A model generated the notes under the pieces. The model did not search any database. It had not been told where the DNA came from and was given only the letters and a program-made list of their open reading frames with translations. Of a stretch of DNA of 13,705 bases, positions 1-6,410 are shown one piece after another (position 1 is the stretch's first letter; each line of letters starts with the position of its first letter). Location of the stretch: the NCBI GenBank assembly GCA_026967815.1, contig JAPUUO010000027.1, forward strand, positions 1 through 13,705, written 5' to 3'. Origin of the DNA: Candidatus Bathyarchaeota archaeon (GTDB lineage: Archaea; Thermoproteota; Bathyarchaeia; Bathyarchaeales; Bathyarchaeaceae). A program made the position numbers and the translations under genes.

Positions 1-35
1 GTTATCTTAAGCGATGGTGAAAAGACGGTGTTCAC

Positions 36-1238
36 ATGATTAAAGATCTAACAGCCTTTTACTCCAAAGCGGCCCTCAACATGAAGCGTTCAGAAATCCG
101 AGAGCTTCTCAAAATGACCCGGCGGCCTGACGTCATTTCTTTTGGCGGTGGCCTTCCTGACCCGGAAACTTTTCCAGTAAAAGATCTCGAAGACATCTCA
201 TGCCAGCTCTTGCGGGACAAAGGAGCTATTGCCCTGCAGTATGGACCCACCGAAGGAGAAGTTCCGTTGCGGCAAGAAATTGCGAAATGGATGAGCCGCG
301 AGAAAGCCACAAAGCCGGAGAACATCTTGATCACTGTTGGATCACAACAAGGTTTGGACATCATTTCCAAAGTGTTTCTGGACCCACATGACATTGTGGT
401 AGTGGAATTGCCCACGTACGTCGGAGGTTTGCAGGCCTTCAACGCCTACCGAGCTAGGATGATTGGCGTGCCCCAGGACGATGAGGGGATGAGGATGGAT
501 CTGCTGGAAAAGACACTTGCCAAACTTGCCAAAAGAAACAAGAAGCCAAAATTCATCTATGTTGTTCCGGATTTCCAGAATCCTTCCGGTGTTACTATGT
601 CTTTGGAACGACGCAAGAAACTGCTCGACTTGGCGTATCAGTATGAAGTTCCGATTGTGGAAGACAGTCCTTATCGAGACCTGCGCTTCGTAGGGAAACC
701 TATTCCCGCGATCTACAGTTTAGACTCTGAAAACCACGTCATAGTCTTGGGCACCTTCTCTAAGCTGCTCTGCCCTGGTCTACGACTCGCTTGGATAATG
801 GCTCCCACAGAATGGACAGACAGAATGATAGTGGCCAAGCAAAGCATGGACCTGTGCTCTCCCAGTTATACGCAACTTATAGTGGCTGAATACCTGAAGC
901 GTGGACTGCTGCCAAAGCAGATCGAGAACATCCGTAAGCTGTATGGCAGGAAACTGGAGATTATGCTGGACGCCTTGAAAAAGTATATGCCCAAAGGTGT
1001 AAAATGGTCCAAGCCAAAAGGAGGATTATTCCTGTGGATCGAATTGCCAAAGAGAATGAGTGCAAACGATCTGTTTCTGAAAGCTATTGAAAACAAGGTG
1101 GCTTATGTTGTCGGGTCAGCCTTTCACTGCGATGACGCAGGACAGAACACTATGAGGATTAATTTCTCGTACCCATCAGAACAACAGATAGTTGAAGGCA
1201 TTCAGCGGCTGGCCAAAATGTTAAAAGCGAACATGTAG
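36..1238 (+). CDS. PLP-dependent aminotransferase, fold type I (2-aminoadipate / aromatic aminotransferase-like)
   Basis: Cytosolic pyridoxal-phosphate enzyme of 400 residues that transfers an amino group between an amino acid and a 2-oxoacid. The N-terminus (FYSKAALNMKRSEIREL, then ISFGGGLPDPETFP) is typical of the subgroup containing 2-aminoadipate aminotransferase LysN and archaeal aromatic aminotransferases. Visible active-site features are the NPSG motif at about 182-185 (Asn182 contacts PLP), Asp210 and Tyr213 in EDSPY, Lys243 in GTFSKLLCPGLRL as the Schiff-base lysine, and Arg374 in MRINFS for the substrate carboxylate. An in-frame stop at 18-20 makes the ATG at 36 the only reasonable start; no good SD precedes it. 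The exact substrate cannot be read from sequence, and no lysine or aromatic pathway genes are adjacent. Confidence 0.93.
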   Translation: MIKDLTAFYSKAALNMKRSEIRELLKMTRRPDVISFGGGLPDPETFPVKDLEDISCQLLRDKGAIALQYGPTEGEVPLRQEIAKWMSREKATKPENILITVGSQQGLDIISKVFLDPHDIVVVELPTYVGGLQAFNAYRARMIGVPQDDEGMRMDLLEKTLAKLAKRNKKPKFIYVVPDFQNPSGVTMSLERRKKLLDLAYQYEVPIVEDSPYRDLRFVGKPIPAIYSLDSENHVIVLGTFSKLLCPGLRLAWIMAPTEWTDRMIVAKQSMDLCSPSYTQLIVAEYLKRGLLPKQIENIRKLYGRKLEIMLDALKKYMPKGVKWSKPKGGLFLWIELPKRMSANDLFLKAIENKVAYVVGSAFHCDDAGQNTMRINFSYPSEQQIVEGIQRLAKMLKANM

Positions 1239-1315
1239 CCCACATGCGATGGTTAAAAGGCACGCGGAACCAGAAAGCATGGGCGTCAAGGTGCTTTAAG
1301 ATGGAAATATCCGCG

Positions 1316-1330
1316 CAAAAAATTTATCCA
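1316..1330 (+). promoter_or_regulatory. Possible TATA element of the nitroreductase gene
   Basis: An AT-rich run (AAAAAATTTATCC) lies about 50 bases before the ATG at 1380, in a 141-base gap after the aminotransferase stop. If used, transcription would begin near 1345-1350, leaving a leader of about 30 bases. The match to an archaeal TATA box is only fair. Confidence 0.35.
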
Positions 1331-1379
1331 CTATCTTGACAATGATGTGAGCGCCTAGTTGGACCTCGGATTTGAGACC

Positions 1380-1952
1380 ATGATTTATGAGAAAATAACG
1401 AGCCGGAGAACGATTAGGAAGTATACAAGAAAGGATATTTCAAAAAGTGTGTTCATCAGATGTGTCGATGCTGCGAGGCTTTCGCCTTCATCGATGAACC
1501 TTCAACCCCTGAAATACCTAATCGTTAACGATCAAACATTGCTGGAAAAAGTATTCTCCACGCTGAAATGGGCTGGATATCTACCTGATTACCAACCTAG
1601 CAGAGACGAAATGCCGAGAGGGTACATCATCATCTTGCTGGACAAGGAAATCCGTAAGAGTTATGGTGTTGACCCCGGCATAGCCGCCATGAGTATCTCT
1701 ATGGTTGCTTGCGAAGAGGGATTAGGCTCGTGTATTTTAGGTGCTATTGACAAACCAGAGTTGAGGCGTATTCTGAACATCCCAGAAAGCCTTGAAATAG
1801 TCCTAGTTGTTGCCCTTGGCTATCCAGCTGAAAAGCCGATTGTGGACAAGTTGAAAGATGGAGACATCAAATACTGGCTTGATGATGCCGAGGTGCTGCA
1901 TGTCCCTAAAAGGAATCTTGAAGACATACTAAAGTGGAATGGATACGTCTAG
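1380..1952 (+). CDS. Nitroreductase-family FMN-dependent oxidoreductase
   Basis: A 190-residue flavoprotein of the nitroreductase family, which uses FMN and NAD(P)H (or another donor) to reduce nitro compounds, quinones or similar acceptors; members usually dimerise with FMN at the interface. Recognisable elements are the N-terminal SRRTIRKY (8-15, phosphate-contacting arginines), the SPSSMNLQP loop (35-43), and EEGLGSCILGA (112-122) followed by the usual IPE...VVALGYP segment (about 135-149). I start it at the ATG at 1380 because MIYEKITSRR is the standard family N-terminus; an in-frame TTG at 1359 would add seven unlikely residues. It has its own upstream gap and may be monocistronic. The physiological substrate is unknown; the other flavoprotein and transporter genes here suggest xenobiotic or quinone reduction. 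Confidence 0.9.
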   Translation: MIYEKITSRRTIRKYTRKDISKSVFIRCVDAARLSPSSMNLQPLKYLIVNDQTLLEKVFSTLKWAGYLPDYQPSRDEMPRGYIIILLDKEIRKSYGVDPGIAAMSISMVACEEGLGSCILGAIDKPELRRILNIPESLEIVLVVALGYPAEKPIVDKLKDGDIKYWLDDAEVLHVPKRNLEDILKWNGYV

Positions 1953-2033
1953 GATACGCACGTATGCAAGATTCTATCACTGACCACCTGGTCATGCCGA
2001 TGTGAAGGAGCACTCACCCTATAGTAACAAATT

Positions 2034-2061
2034 GAGACTGCAACAAGTGAGTCTCGTTTTT
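2034..2061 (+). terminator. Small hairpin followed by a T run after the nitroreductase gene
   Basis: GAGACT at 2034-2039 and AGTCTC at 2050-2055 form a perfect 6 bp stem with a 10-base loop, followed directly by GTTTTTAG. It lies about 80 bases after the nitroreductase stop. The T run is the part most consistent with archaeal termination; the stem may be incidental. Confidence 0.4.
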
Positions 2062-2080
2062 AGACTCCAAATAGCTCAGC

Positions 2081-2088
2081 TTTTAAGT
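2081..2088 (+). promoter_or_regulatory. Possible TATA element for the MFS transporter
   Basis: TTTTAAGT lies 51-58 bases before the ATG at 2139 and would give a start near 2112, leaving a short leader that contains the SD GTAGGAG (2126-2132). An alternative AT-rich run (AATAAAAT, about 2107-2114) is also possible. Confidence 0.35.
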
Positions 2089-2138
2089 CAGTGGTCTTAT
2101 GTTGAACAATAAAATGCGTTCACGAGTAGGAGTCGAAA

Positions 2139-3383
2139 ATGTCGAAGGCTGTCCTAGCAAGGATCAAGAGTGAATTCTCTTTCATGCGCGGCAATTTACT
2201 CACTTTGATTGTAAGTTGGCTGTTTGTCTATTTTACCTTCTCGCTTGTGTTTTCTTTCGAATCTCCATATTTCAGAGAGCTTGGGGCTCCTCCCTTTGTT
2301 ATTGGCTTAATGGGTTCTGTTGGAGCCGGTGTGTTAGGTTTGGTTCGAATTCCTGGGGCTTACATAGCTGACAAGTACGGCAGAAAACAAATAATTGTGA
2401 CGATGACTTTTATGATCGCGTTTTCTTTTCTATTCTATGTATTCGCTCCAGATTGGAGATTTGTGCTCATAGGAATGGTTATCTCTAATTTGAGTCTGAT
2501 CTACCAGCCTGCTCTCGATGCCATACTTGCTGACTCCGTTCCTCCTGAAAAACGTGGAATGGGATATGCTGCAACTAATGTGATTCCCAACATACCAACG
2601 ATATTTGCACCTGCAACTGCAGGCTTCATGGTTCAGACTTACGGCTTAGTTCCAGGCATGCGCATCGTCTACACGGTTGTGTTTTTCTGTTTGATGGCTG
2701 CAGCTGTTATTCGACTGCTTTTCCTCAGGGAAACGCTTGATACCCCTCAGAAAATCAAGCTTGGAGAGATGAAGGCTGCTTTCAAGAACTCCTTGGGTGC
2801 GATAGCGGAAGCTTGGGGAGAAATGCCGAGGACCCTGAGGTTCCTTACGATTGCGTTTCTGGTGAGTGCTTTTGAGGAGCCCATGTTTCGTATGTTCACG
2901 TCGCTTTACGTGTTTGATATGGTTGGAGTCAGTGAGATAGAATGGGGTCTTGTGAATACTGCTTCCGTTGCCATCACATTGGTTTTTGGGTTTCCTCTCG
3001 GCAAGGTTGTGGACAAGATTGGAAGGAAGAGGTCTATAATTTTGGCGAATCTTCTCTTCATACCGGCAAGCGTCTTTTTCTTGTTCTCTCGAAGCTTTGT
3101 CCAGTTACTCGTGGTCTTTATGGTGTTTGGCTTCGGAGGATGCTTGATCATGCCGGCGTACAATGCCTTGTTGGCCGATCTGATTCCGCGGGAGAAGCGA
3201 GGTCGAATTCTGGGAACCATTGTGACCTTGAATATTCTAGCTACCGTTCCTGCATCGGCTCTCGGTGGCTTCCTCTATGGTGTTGACCCTGCTCATCCAT
3301 TCGTTTTTGCGATAGTTTTGGGCATTACGGTGAGTTTGATAATACTTTTTACGGTTAAGGAGCCCAAAACAAGGGAGAGATAA
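2139..3383 (+). CDS. Major facilitator superfamily (MFS) transporter
   Basis: Integral membrane protein of 414 residues, the normal length for a 12-helix MFS carrier. The loop motif between helices 2 and 3 is clear (GAYIADKYGRKQ, about 73-84) and is repeated in the second half (GKVVDKIGRKRS, about 288-299), showing the two-fold pseudosymmetry. Matching (S/L)(V/I)P(P/R)EKRG segments follow in both halves. Hydrophobic helices fill the rest, and the C-terminus is a short charged tail. Sequence alone suggests a proton-coupled exporter or sugar/drug-type carrier; the substrate is not identifiable. The ATG at 2139 has a good SD (GGAG at 2129-2132, six bases upstream). A small winged-helix gene follows on the same strand, a common arrangement for a transporter and its regulator. 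Confidence 0.9.
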   Translation: MSKAVLARIKSEFSFMRGNLLTLIVSWLFVYFTFSLVFSFESPYFRELGAPPFVIGLMGSVGAGVLGLVRIPGAYIADKYGRKQIIVTMTFMIAFSFLFYVFAPDWRFVLIGMVISNLSLIYQPALDAILADSVPPEKRGMGYAATNVIPNIPTIFAPATAGFMVQTYGLVPGMRIVYTVVFFCLMAAAVIRLLFLRETLDTPQKIKLGEMKAAFKNSLGAIAEAWGEMPRTLRFLTIAFLVSAFEEPMFRMFTSLYVFDMVGVSEIEWGLVNTASVAITLVFGFPLGKVVDKIGRKRSIILANLLFIPASVFFLFSRSFVQLLVVFMVFGFGGCLIMPAYNALLADLIPREKRGRILGTIVTLNILATVPASALGGFLYGVDPAHPFVFAIVLGITVSLIILFTVKEPKTRER

Positions 3384-3401
3384 GCACGCGCAGTTGCAGA
3401 A

Positions 3402-3426
3402 ATGTTGCTGTTGTGTCACAGTCACA
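3402..3426 (+). repeat. Copy 1 of a 25-base motif shared with the wrbA promoter
   Basis: This segment matches 12454-12478 at 22 of 25 positions in the same orientation. Its core is CTGTTG-TG-TCACAG (only the outer four bases of each arm pair) followed by TCACA; TGTGT at 3412-3416 also pairs with ACACA at 3424-3428. It sits in the short gap after the MFS gene, just upstream of the TATA box of the winged-helix gene, so it is placed like an operator. A protein-coding reading (MLLLCHSH) is possible because an in-frame ATG begins the motif. Confidence 0.55.
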
Positions 3427-3430
3427 CAGA

Positions 3431-3440
3431 TTTAAATATT
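3431..3440 (+). promoter_or_regulatory. TATA box of the winged-helix regulator gene
   Basis: TTTAAATATT is a very good archaeal TATA element. Its centre is about 26 bases before the ATG at 3462, so transcription would begin at or next to the start codon, giving a leaderless mRNA. This supports the ATG at 3462 over the upstream ATG at 3402. Confidence 0.7.
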
Positions 3441-3461
3441 CTACTTCAGCATTCAACACTC

Positions 3462-3719
3462 ATGAGAAAGAGAAGCAGGTTAGAAATTATTGCAGACATA
3501 CTGAGTCTCTGTAGACAACCTCAAAATAAGACAAGACTGTTGTATCAGGCGAATCTGTCTTGGAGTATGCTAAATCAGTATCTTGATCAAATGCGCTCAC
3601 TTCGGCTTCTGGAAATTCACCACAGCCCGATCAGGTATCAAGCAACCGCGAAAGGTGGCAAATTTATCGAGGTGTGGAAAGAGATAAGTGAGATTCTGGC
3701 ATTCAGGCATTCCCACTGA
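3462..3719 (+). CDS. ArnR1-like winged helix-turn-helix transcriptional regulator
   Basis: An 85-residue DNA-binding protein made almost entirely of one winged-helix domain. The layout is that of the archaeal ArnR1-like / HTH_45 family: a basic N-terminus and first helix (RSRLEIIADILSLC), a KTRLLYQANLSWSMLNQYLDQMRSLRLLEI stretch spanning residues 29-51 as helix 2 and the recognition helix, then the wing with YQATAKGGKFIEVW, and a C-terminal helix that may mediate dimerisation. I use the ATG at 3462 because a TATA box sits about 26 bases upstream and the extra 20 residues from 3402 are not domain-like. The shared motif at 3402-3426 lies just ahead of the promoter, so autoregulation is plausible. 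Likely targets are this gene, the adjacent transporter and perhaps wrbA; that is inference. Confidence 0.8.
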   Translation: MRKRSRLEIIADILSLCRQPQNKTRLLYQANLSWSMLNQYLDQMRSLRLLEIHHSPIRYQATAKGGKFIEVWKEISEILAFRHSH

Positions 3720-3928
3720 TTCGAGTATTTCCGGTCACTTCTCGGACGCACCTAACCAAAATCTTAATTCTTGCCGACCGAAACGATCCAACATTTCTTT
3801 CGCACGCGCACAAAAACTCTAGTTACAGTATTCATATCAGTTTTCCATGCTTTTCCAACATTGTTTCAAATGTGCATTTGTGTGCGCCAAAAAATGGAAA
3901 AGGTGACACAAACACTAGCTAGGCTTAG
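3720..3928. promoter_or_regulatory. Intergenic region before the cupin gene, with a perfect 6-2-6 palindrome
   Basis: This 209-base AT-rich gap holds CAAATG-TG-CATTTG at 3867-3880, a perfect inverted repeat with a two-base centre and the same 6-TG-6 layout as the palindrome in the wrbA promoter, though with different arms. It lies about 50 bases before the cupin start and could be an operator. No convincing TATA box is visible; CATATCAG around 3833-3840 is the best weak candidate. Confidence 0.35.
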
Positions 3929-4339
3929 GTGAGAGTTTTGGAGAAAGCTCCCTTCTTTATCAACCTGCAAAACCCCCCAAAAATAAAGCAGATGGAAGGC
4001 GTAGAAACAACAATCTTAACAGGATTGCGTGGAGAGAAGATGATGATGGTTCTGAATGCTACCTTGCCTGGTCACAGTGTGCCATTGCATTCTCATGTGC
4101 ATGAACAGATCGGCGTGGTCTACAGAGGCAAAGCAGTTTTGAGAATTGGAGATGAAGAGCGCACTGTGAAGAAGGGTGATTTTTACTGCATTCCAGCTAA
4201 TGTACCGCACAGCGACACCTGCATTGGAGAGGAACCGTTTGTCATGCTCGACATTTTCTATCGTGCGCGAAGATTTCATTCAAAAATTGCGACAGACAAC
4301 TACTTAAGCTCAAGTGACTTTAATGCCTTCGATGTTTAG
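3929..4339 (+). CDS. Small single-domain cupin protein
   Basis: A 136-residue single-domain cupin, a small beta-barrel that usually binds one metal ion. Cupin motif 1 reads G48-x5-H54-x-H56-x3-Q60-x6-G67, with Gln in place of the usual Glu (HSHVHEQ), and motif 2 reads G83-x5-P89 to H94 (PHSD). His54, His56, Gln60 and His94 are therefore the probable metal ligands. Such proteins include enzymes (dioxygenases, isomerases) and binding proteins, so the function is unassigned. The GTG at 3929 is taken as the start because the N-terminal strand PFFINLQNPPKIKQMEGVE fits the fold; ATG at 3992 is the alternative. The 3' end overlaps the HD-domain gene, indicating co-transcription and possibly a shared pathway. 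Confidence 0.8.
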   Translation: MRVLEKAPFFINLQNPPKIKQMEGVETTILTGLRGEKMMMVLNATLPGHSVPLHSHVHEQIGVVYRGKAVLRIGDEERTVKKGDFYCIPANVPHSDTCIGEEPFVMLDIFYRARRFHSKIATDNYLSSSDFNAFDV

Positions 4340-5009
4340 TAGTTTCATGGTGGGATTTTGGCTGACGCGGGAAAGGATAGCTCGGGTATCACGTTTTGGA
4401 CATGATTACTTGATGGAGAGCGGTAGAGACCATCTGGACGATGTTTGGGGTCCTGCGTACCGATGGGAGCATACTTTGCGTGTTGCTCACTGGGCGTGGC
4501 TTTTGGCCCGTGAAGAAAAAGCTGATGTGGAAAAATGTATTGTCGCGGCTTTGTTGCATGATGTTTCGCATTTTGCTTCAGAAGATTATCGTAAACATGG
4601 AGTAAGAAGTGCTGAAATCGCCAAAGATTTCCTGTTGGAAGAGAGGTGTTCTGCAGGTTTTGTCGAGGATATCGTCTATGCGGTTAAAAGCCACGTTGGA
4701 GAGTTTGACCCTAAAACTGTTGAAGCCAAAATCTTGCAGGACGCTGACACTTTAGACAGGTTTGGCTATTTCAGAATTCTGCTCTTCGGAGAAAAGGCTA
4801 ACCTTTCTAATCTGAAAGATTTAAAAGAAAACGTTGAGTCTTTTCTGGAATATTTAAGTAGAGTTGAGAAAGGGCGCTTTGGCCCTATGTGGACAAAAAC
4901 CGGAGAAAGAAAGCTTAAAGAGCTTATAAATTTGAACAAAACGATTTTCAAAGGAGTGCTTGGGGAAATAGGAAACACTGAGGTCCCCGAAGCTTATTTT
5001 GAACGTTAG
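4332..5009 (+). CDS. HD-domain metal-dependent phosphohydrolase
   Basis: A 225-residue soluble protein of the HD superfamily. The metal-ligand series is present in order: His47 in WEHTLRVAHWAWLLA, His76-Asp77 in ALLHDVSHF, His89 in RKHGVRSAEIA, His121 in AVKSHVG, and Asp137/Asp139 in ILQDADTLDRFG. This arrangement is typical of small HD hydrolases acting on nucleotides or other phosphate esters; the substrate is unknown. The start is uncertain: GTG 4314, ATG 4323, ATG 4332 and ATG 4347 are all in frame without a good SD. I chose 4332, which gives an eight-base overlap with the cupin stop. Any of these starts overlaps or abuts the cupin, so the two genes are probably translationally coupled. 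Confidence 0.85.
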   Translation: MFSSFMVGFWLTRERIARVSRFGHDYLMESGRDHLDDVWGPAYRWEHTLRVAHWAWLLAREEKADVEKCIVAALLHDVSHFASEDYRKHGVRSAEIAKDFLLEERCSAGFVEDIVYAVKSHVGEFDPKTVEAKILQDADTLDRFGYFRILLFGEKANLSNLKDLKENVESFLEYLSRVEKGRFGPMWTKTGERKLKELINLNKTIFKGVLGEIGNTEVPEAYFER

Positions 5010-5053
5010 CTTGTAGCGGCGCGTGTGTTACTGTGTTGAACGTGACATTAATG

Positions 5054-5593
5054 CTACTTGTCCTCTATGAGTTGAAGACCTAACCGGAATCCGCGAAGGT
5101 TTTCCTTGAGCATCTCTTTTGGCACGCTGTTTTCTATCGCGTTTTCTATGGCTTTTTGGCTAACTATCTTTGTTGCTTTGGTCAAAGCACCTAACATAAC
5201 GGAGTTCGCGTAGATTCTTCGTTTTAGCTCTGTTTCTGCTGCGCTTGTGGCTGGGACTTGGAAGATTTTTGCTTTTAGTTTTGGGATGGTTTTGATCATG
5301 TCTTTGTCAACGAGTAGGACGCCATTTTCCTTTAGGTTGTTTAGGTACTGGTTTAGGGCGGGTTGGCTCATTGCGACCAGGATGTCGCATTGTCTGACTT
5401 TTGGGTACCTTATTGTATCGTCTGAGATGATGACTTCGCTTTTTGCTGCGCTTCCTCTGGCTTCTGCTCCGTAGCTTTGGGTTTGAACCACGTGCTTCCC
5501 GTCGTAGACTGCGGCTTTTGCGAGAATTTGTCCGGCTAGAACTACTCCTTGTCCGCCGAGTCCCGCGATTCTTATTTCAGTCTTACTGAGCAG
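5054..5593 (-). CDS. korC: 2-oxoacid:ferredoxin oxidoreductase, gamma subunit, probable CTG start
   Basis: Gamma subunit of a cytosolic CoA-dependent 2-oxoacid:ferredoxin oxidoreductase, which oxidatively decarboxylates a 2-oxoacid to its acyl-CoA with electrons going to ferredoxin. The frame encodes the diagnostic N-terminus IRIAGLGGQGVVLAGQILAKAA (GLGGQG at 11-16) and then VVQTQSYGAEARGG-type sequence (TQSYGAEARG, about 37-46). The 179-residue length from 5593 matches the family. No ATG, GTG or TTG exists between the in-frame stop at 5611-5609 and the GTG at 5491. Starting at 5491 would remove 34 residues, including the conserved glycine loop. A perfect SD (AAAGGAGG, 5610-5603) lies nine bases before the CTG at 5593, so I infer CTG initiation, 11 bases inside korB. 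A +1 slip from korB or a sequence error are alternatives. Confidence 0.88.
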   Translation of the reverse strand: MLSKTEIRIAGLGGQGVVLAGQILAKAAVYDGKHVVQTQSYGAEARGSAAKSEVIISDDTIRYPKVRQCDILVAMSQPALNQYLNNLKENGVLLVDKDMIKTIPKLKAKIFQVPATSAAETELKRRIYANSVMLGALTKATKIVSQKAIENAIENSVPKEMLKENLRGFRLGLQLIEDK

Positions 5594-6410
5594 TTTTTTC
5601 AGCCTCCTTTAGGGCTTTTTGAAGGTGATCTGAAAAAGTAGGTTTCTTTCGGTGTGCAAATTTGCCGACTACAATTTTGTTTGCCAGCTCTTTTTCCGTC
5701 ATTTTGTCCGCTTGTTCTTTCGACATGGCGTTTTGCTTGAACCATCTGAGCATTTCCGCGGCGTCTTTTAGTCCAATTCGTCTTCCAAATGTTGTGGGGC
5801 AGGGACTTACTGCTTCGACGAAGGCGAATCCGTTTGTGGTCACTGCTGTTTTCATGGCGTCTTTTAGTTGTTTGAAATGCAGAGTTGTCCATCGTGCCGC
5901 GTAGCTTGCTCCTGCTGTGGCTACTAGGCGGGTCGTATCTAGGGGAGGATCGAAACTTCCATACGGCGTGGTTGTGGTTTTAATCCCGAATGGTGTTGTT
6001 GGGGCTACTTGTCCGCCGGTCATGCCGTAGATCATGTTGTTTACCATGACAACAGTGACGTCTATGTTTCTTCGAGCTGCGTGGACAAGGTGGCTGAGTC
6101 CAATGCCGGCGATGTCGCCGTCTCCGCCGAATATGACGACGTTGAGGTTGGGTCGCATGAGTTTGATGCCTGTTGCTACGGGTATGCTTCTTCCGTGAGT
6201 TGCATGTATGGAGTCGGCTTTGAAGTAGGGTGAGGGAATCCAGGCTGAGCAGCCTATTCCGCTGCAGAAGACGAATTTGCTCAGGTCTTTGTGGCCAAGT
6301 TCGTGTACGGCTCTGAGGAAGCTGTTCATCACTGTGAGGCAGCCGCAACCACTGCAGAATGGGAGGGGTAGGTCTCTCAGGTACTTGCGAATTGTGAAGG
6401 GTTCGGTCAA
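5583..6410 (-). CDS. korB: 2-oxoacid:ferredoxin oxidoreductase, beta (TPP-binding) subunit
   Basis: A 275-residue catalytic subunit holding thiamine pyrophosphate and one [4Fe-4S] cluster. Likely cluster cysteines are Cys19 and Cys22 (CSGCG), Cys54 in SGIGCSAW and Cys204 in VSPCPT. The TPP/Mg motif runs from GGDGD (95-99) to VNNMIYGMTGGQ (123-134). HATHGRSIPVATGIK (69-83) is typical of the KorB/VorB branch rather than the longer bacterial pyruvate enzyme. The start is a TTG at 6410 whose bases overlap the korA stop in the four-base TTGA, with GGGAG about 12 bases upstream, so translation is coupled to korA. Substrate (2-oxoglutarate, branched-chain 2-oxoacid or pyruvate) is not settled by sequence alone. 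Confidence 0.93.
   Translation of the reverse strand: MTEPFTIRKYLRDLPLPFCSGCGCLTVMNSFLRAVHELGHKDLSKFVFCSGIGCSAWIPSPYFKADSIHATHGRSIPVATGIKLMRPNLNVVIFGGDGDIAGIGLSHLVHAARRNIDVTVVMVNNMIYGMTGGQVAPTTPFGIKTTTTPYGSFDPPLDTTRLVATAGASYAARWTTLHFKQLKDAMKTAVTTNGFAFVEAVSPCPTTFGRRIGLKDAAEMLRWFKQNAMSKEQADKMTEKELANKIVVGKFAHRKKPTFSDHLQKALKEAEKTAQ
5603..5610 (-). promoter_or_regulatory. Perfect Shine-Dalgarno deciding the korC start
   Basis: On the minus strand this reads AAAGGAGG, nine bases ahead of the CTG at 5593-5591. It lies inside the end of korB, where it also codes for Lys-Glu, so chance is not excluded. It is the strongest argument that korC begins at the non-standard codon. Confidence 0.6.

Noticed and set aside
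2342..2353. GGTTCGAATTCC, similar to the T-arm consensus of a tRNA
   Set aside because: It lies inside the MFS gene (coding for LVRIPG) with no acceptor stem, D-arm or anticodon arm around it, and has an extra base compared with a real T-arm.
3402..3461. Upstream extension of the winged-helix gene to ATG 3402
   Set aside because: A strong TATA box at 3431-3440 lies inside this stretch, no SD precedes 3402, and the added residues do not fit the domain. The motif there is better seen as DNA control sequence.
3841..3901. Long-range inverted repeat TTTTCCAT (3841-3848) / ATGGAAAA (3894-3901), and GCGCACA (3806-3812) / TGTGCGC (3881-3887)
   Set aside because: The pairs interleave rather than nest, are short and lie in AT-rich sequence, so chance is the simpler explanation.
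4069..4084. TGGTCACAGTGTGCCA, partly like the shared GTGNCACAG motif
   Set aside because: It is inside the cupin coding sequence, matches only a short core and has imperfect symmetry.
5592..5600. A6 run as a classical -1 frameshift site joining korB to korC
   Set aside because: korC is in the +1 frame relative to korB and the run is not phased as X XXY YYZ for a -1 slip. A +1 slip is mentioned only as an alternative to the CTG start.
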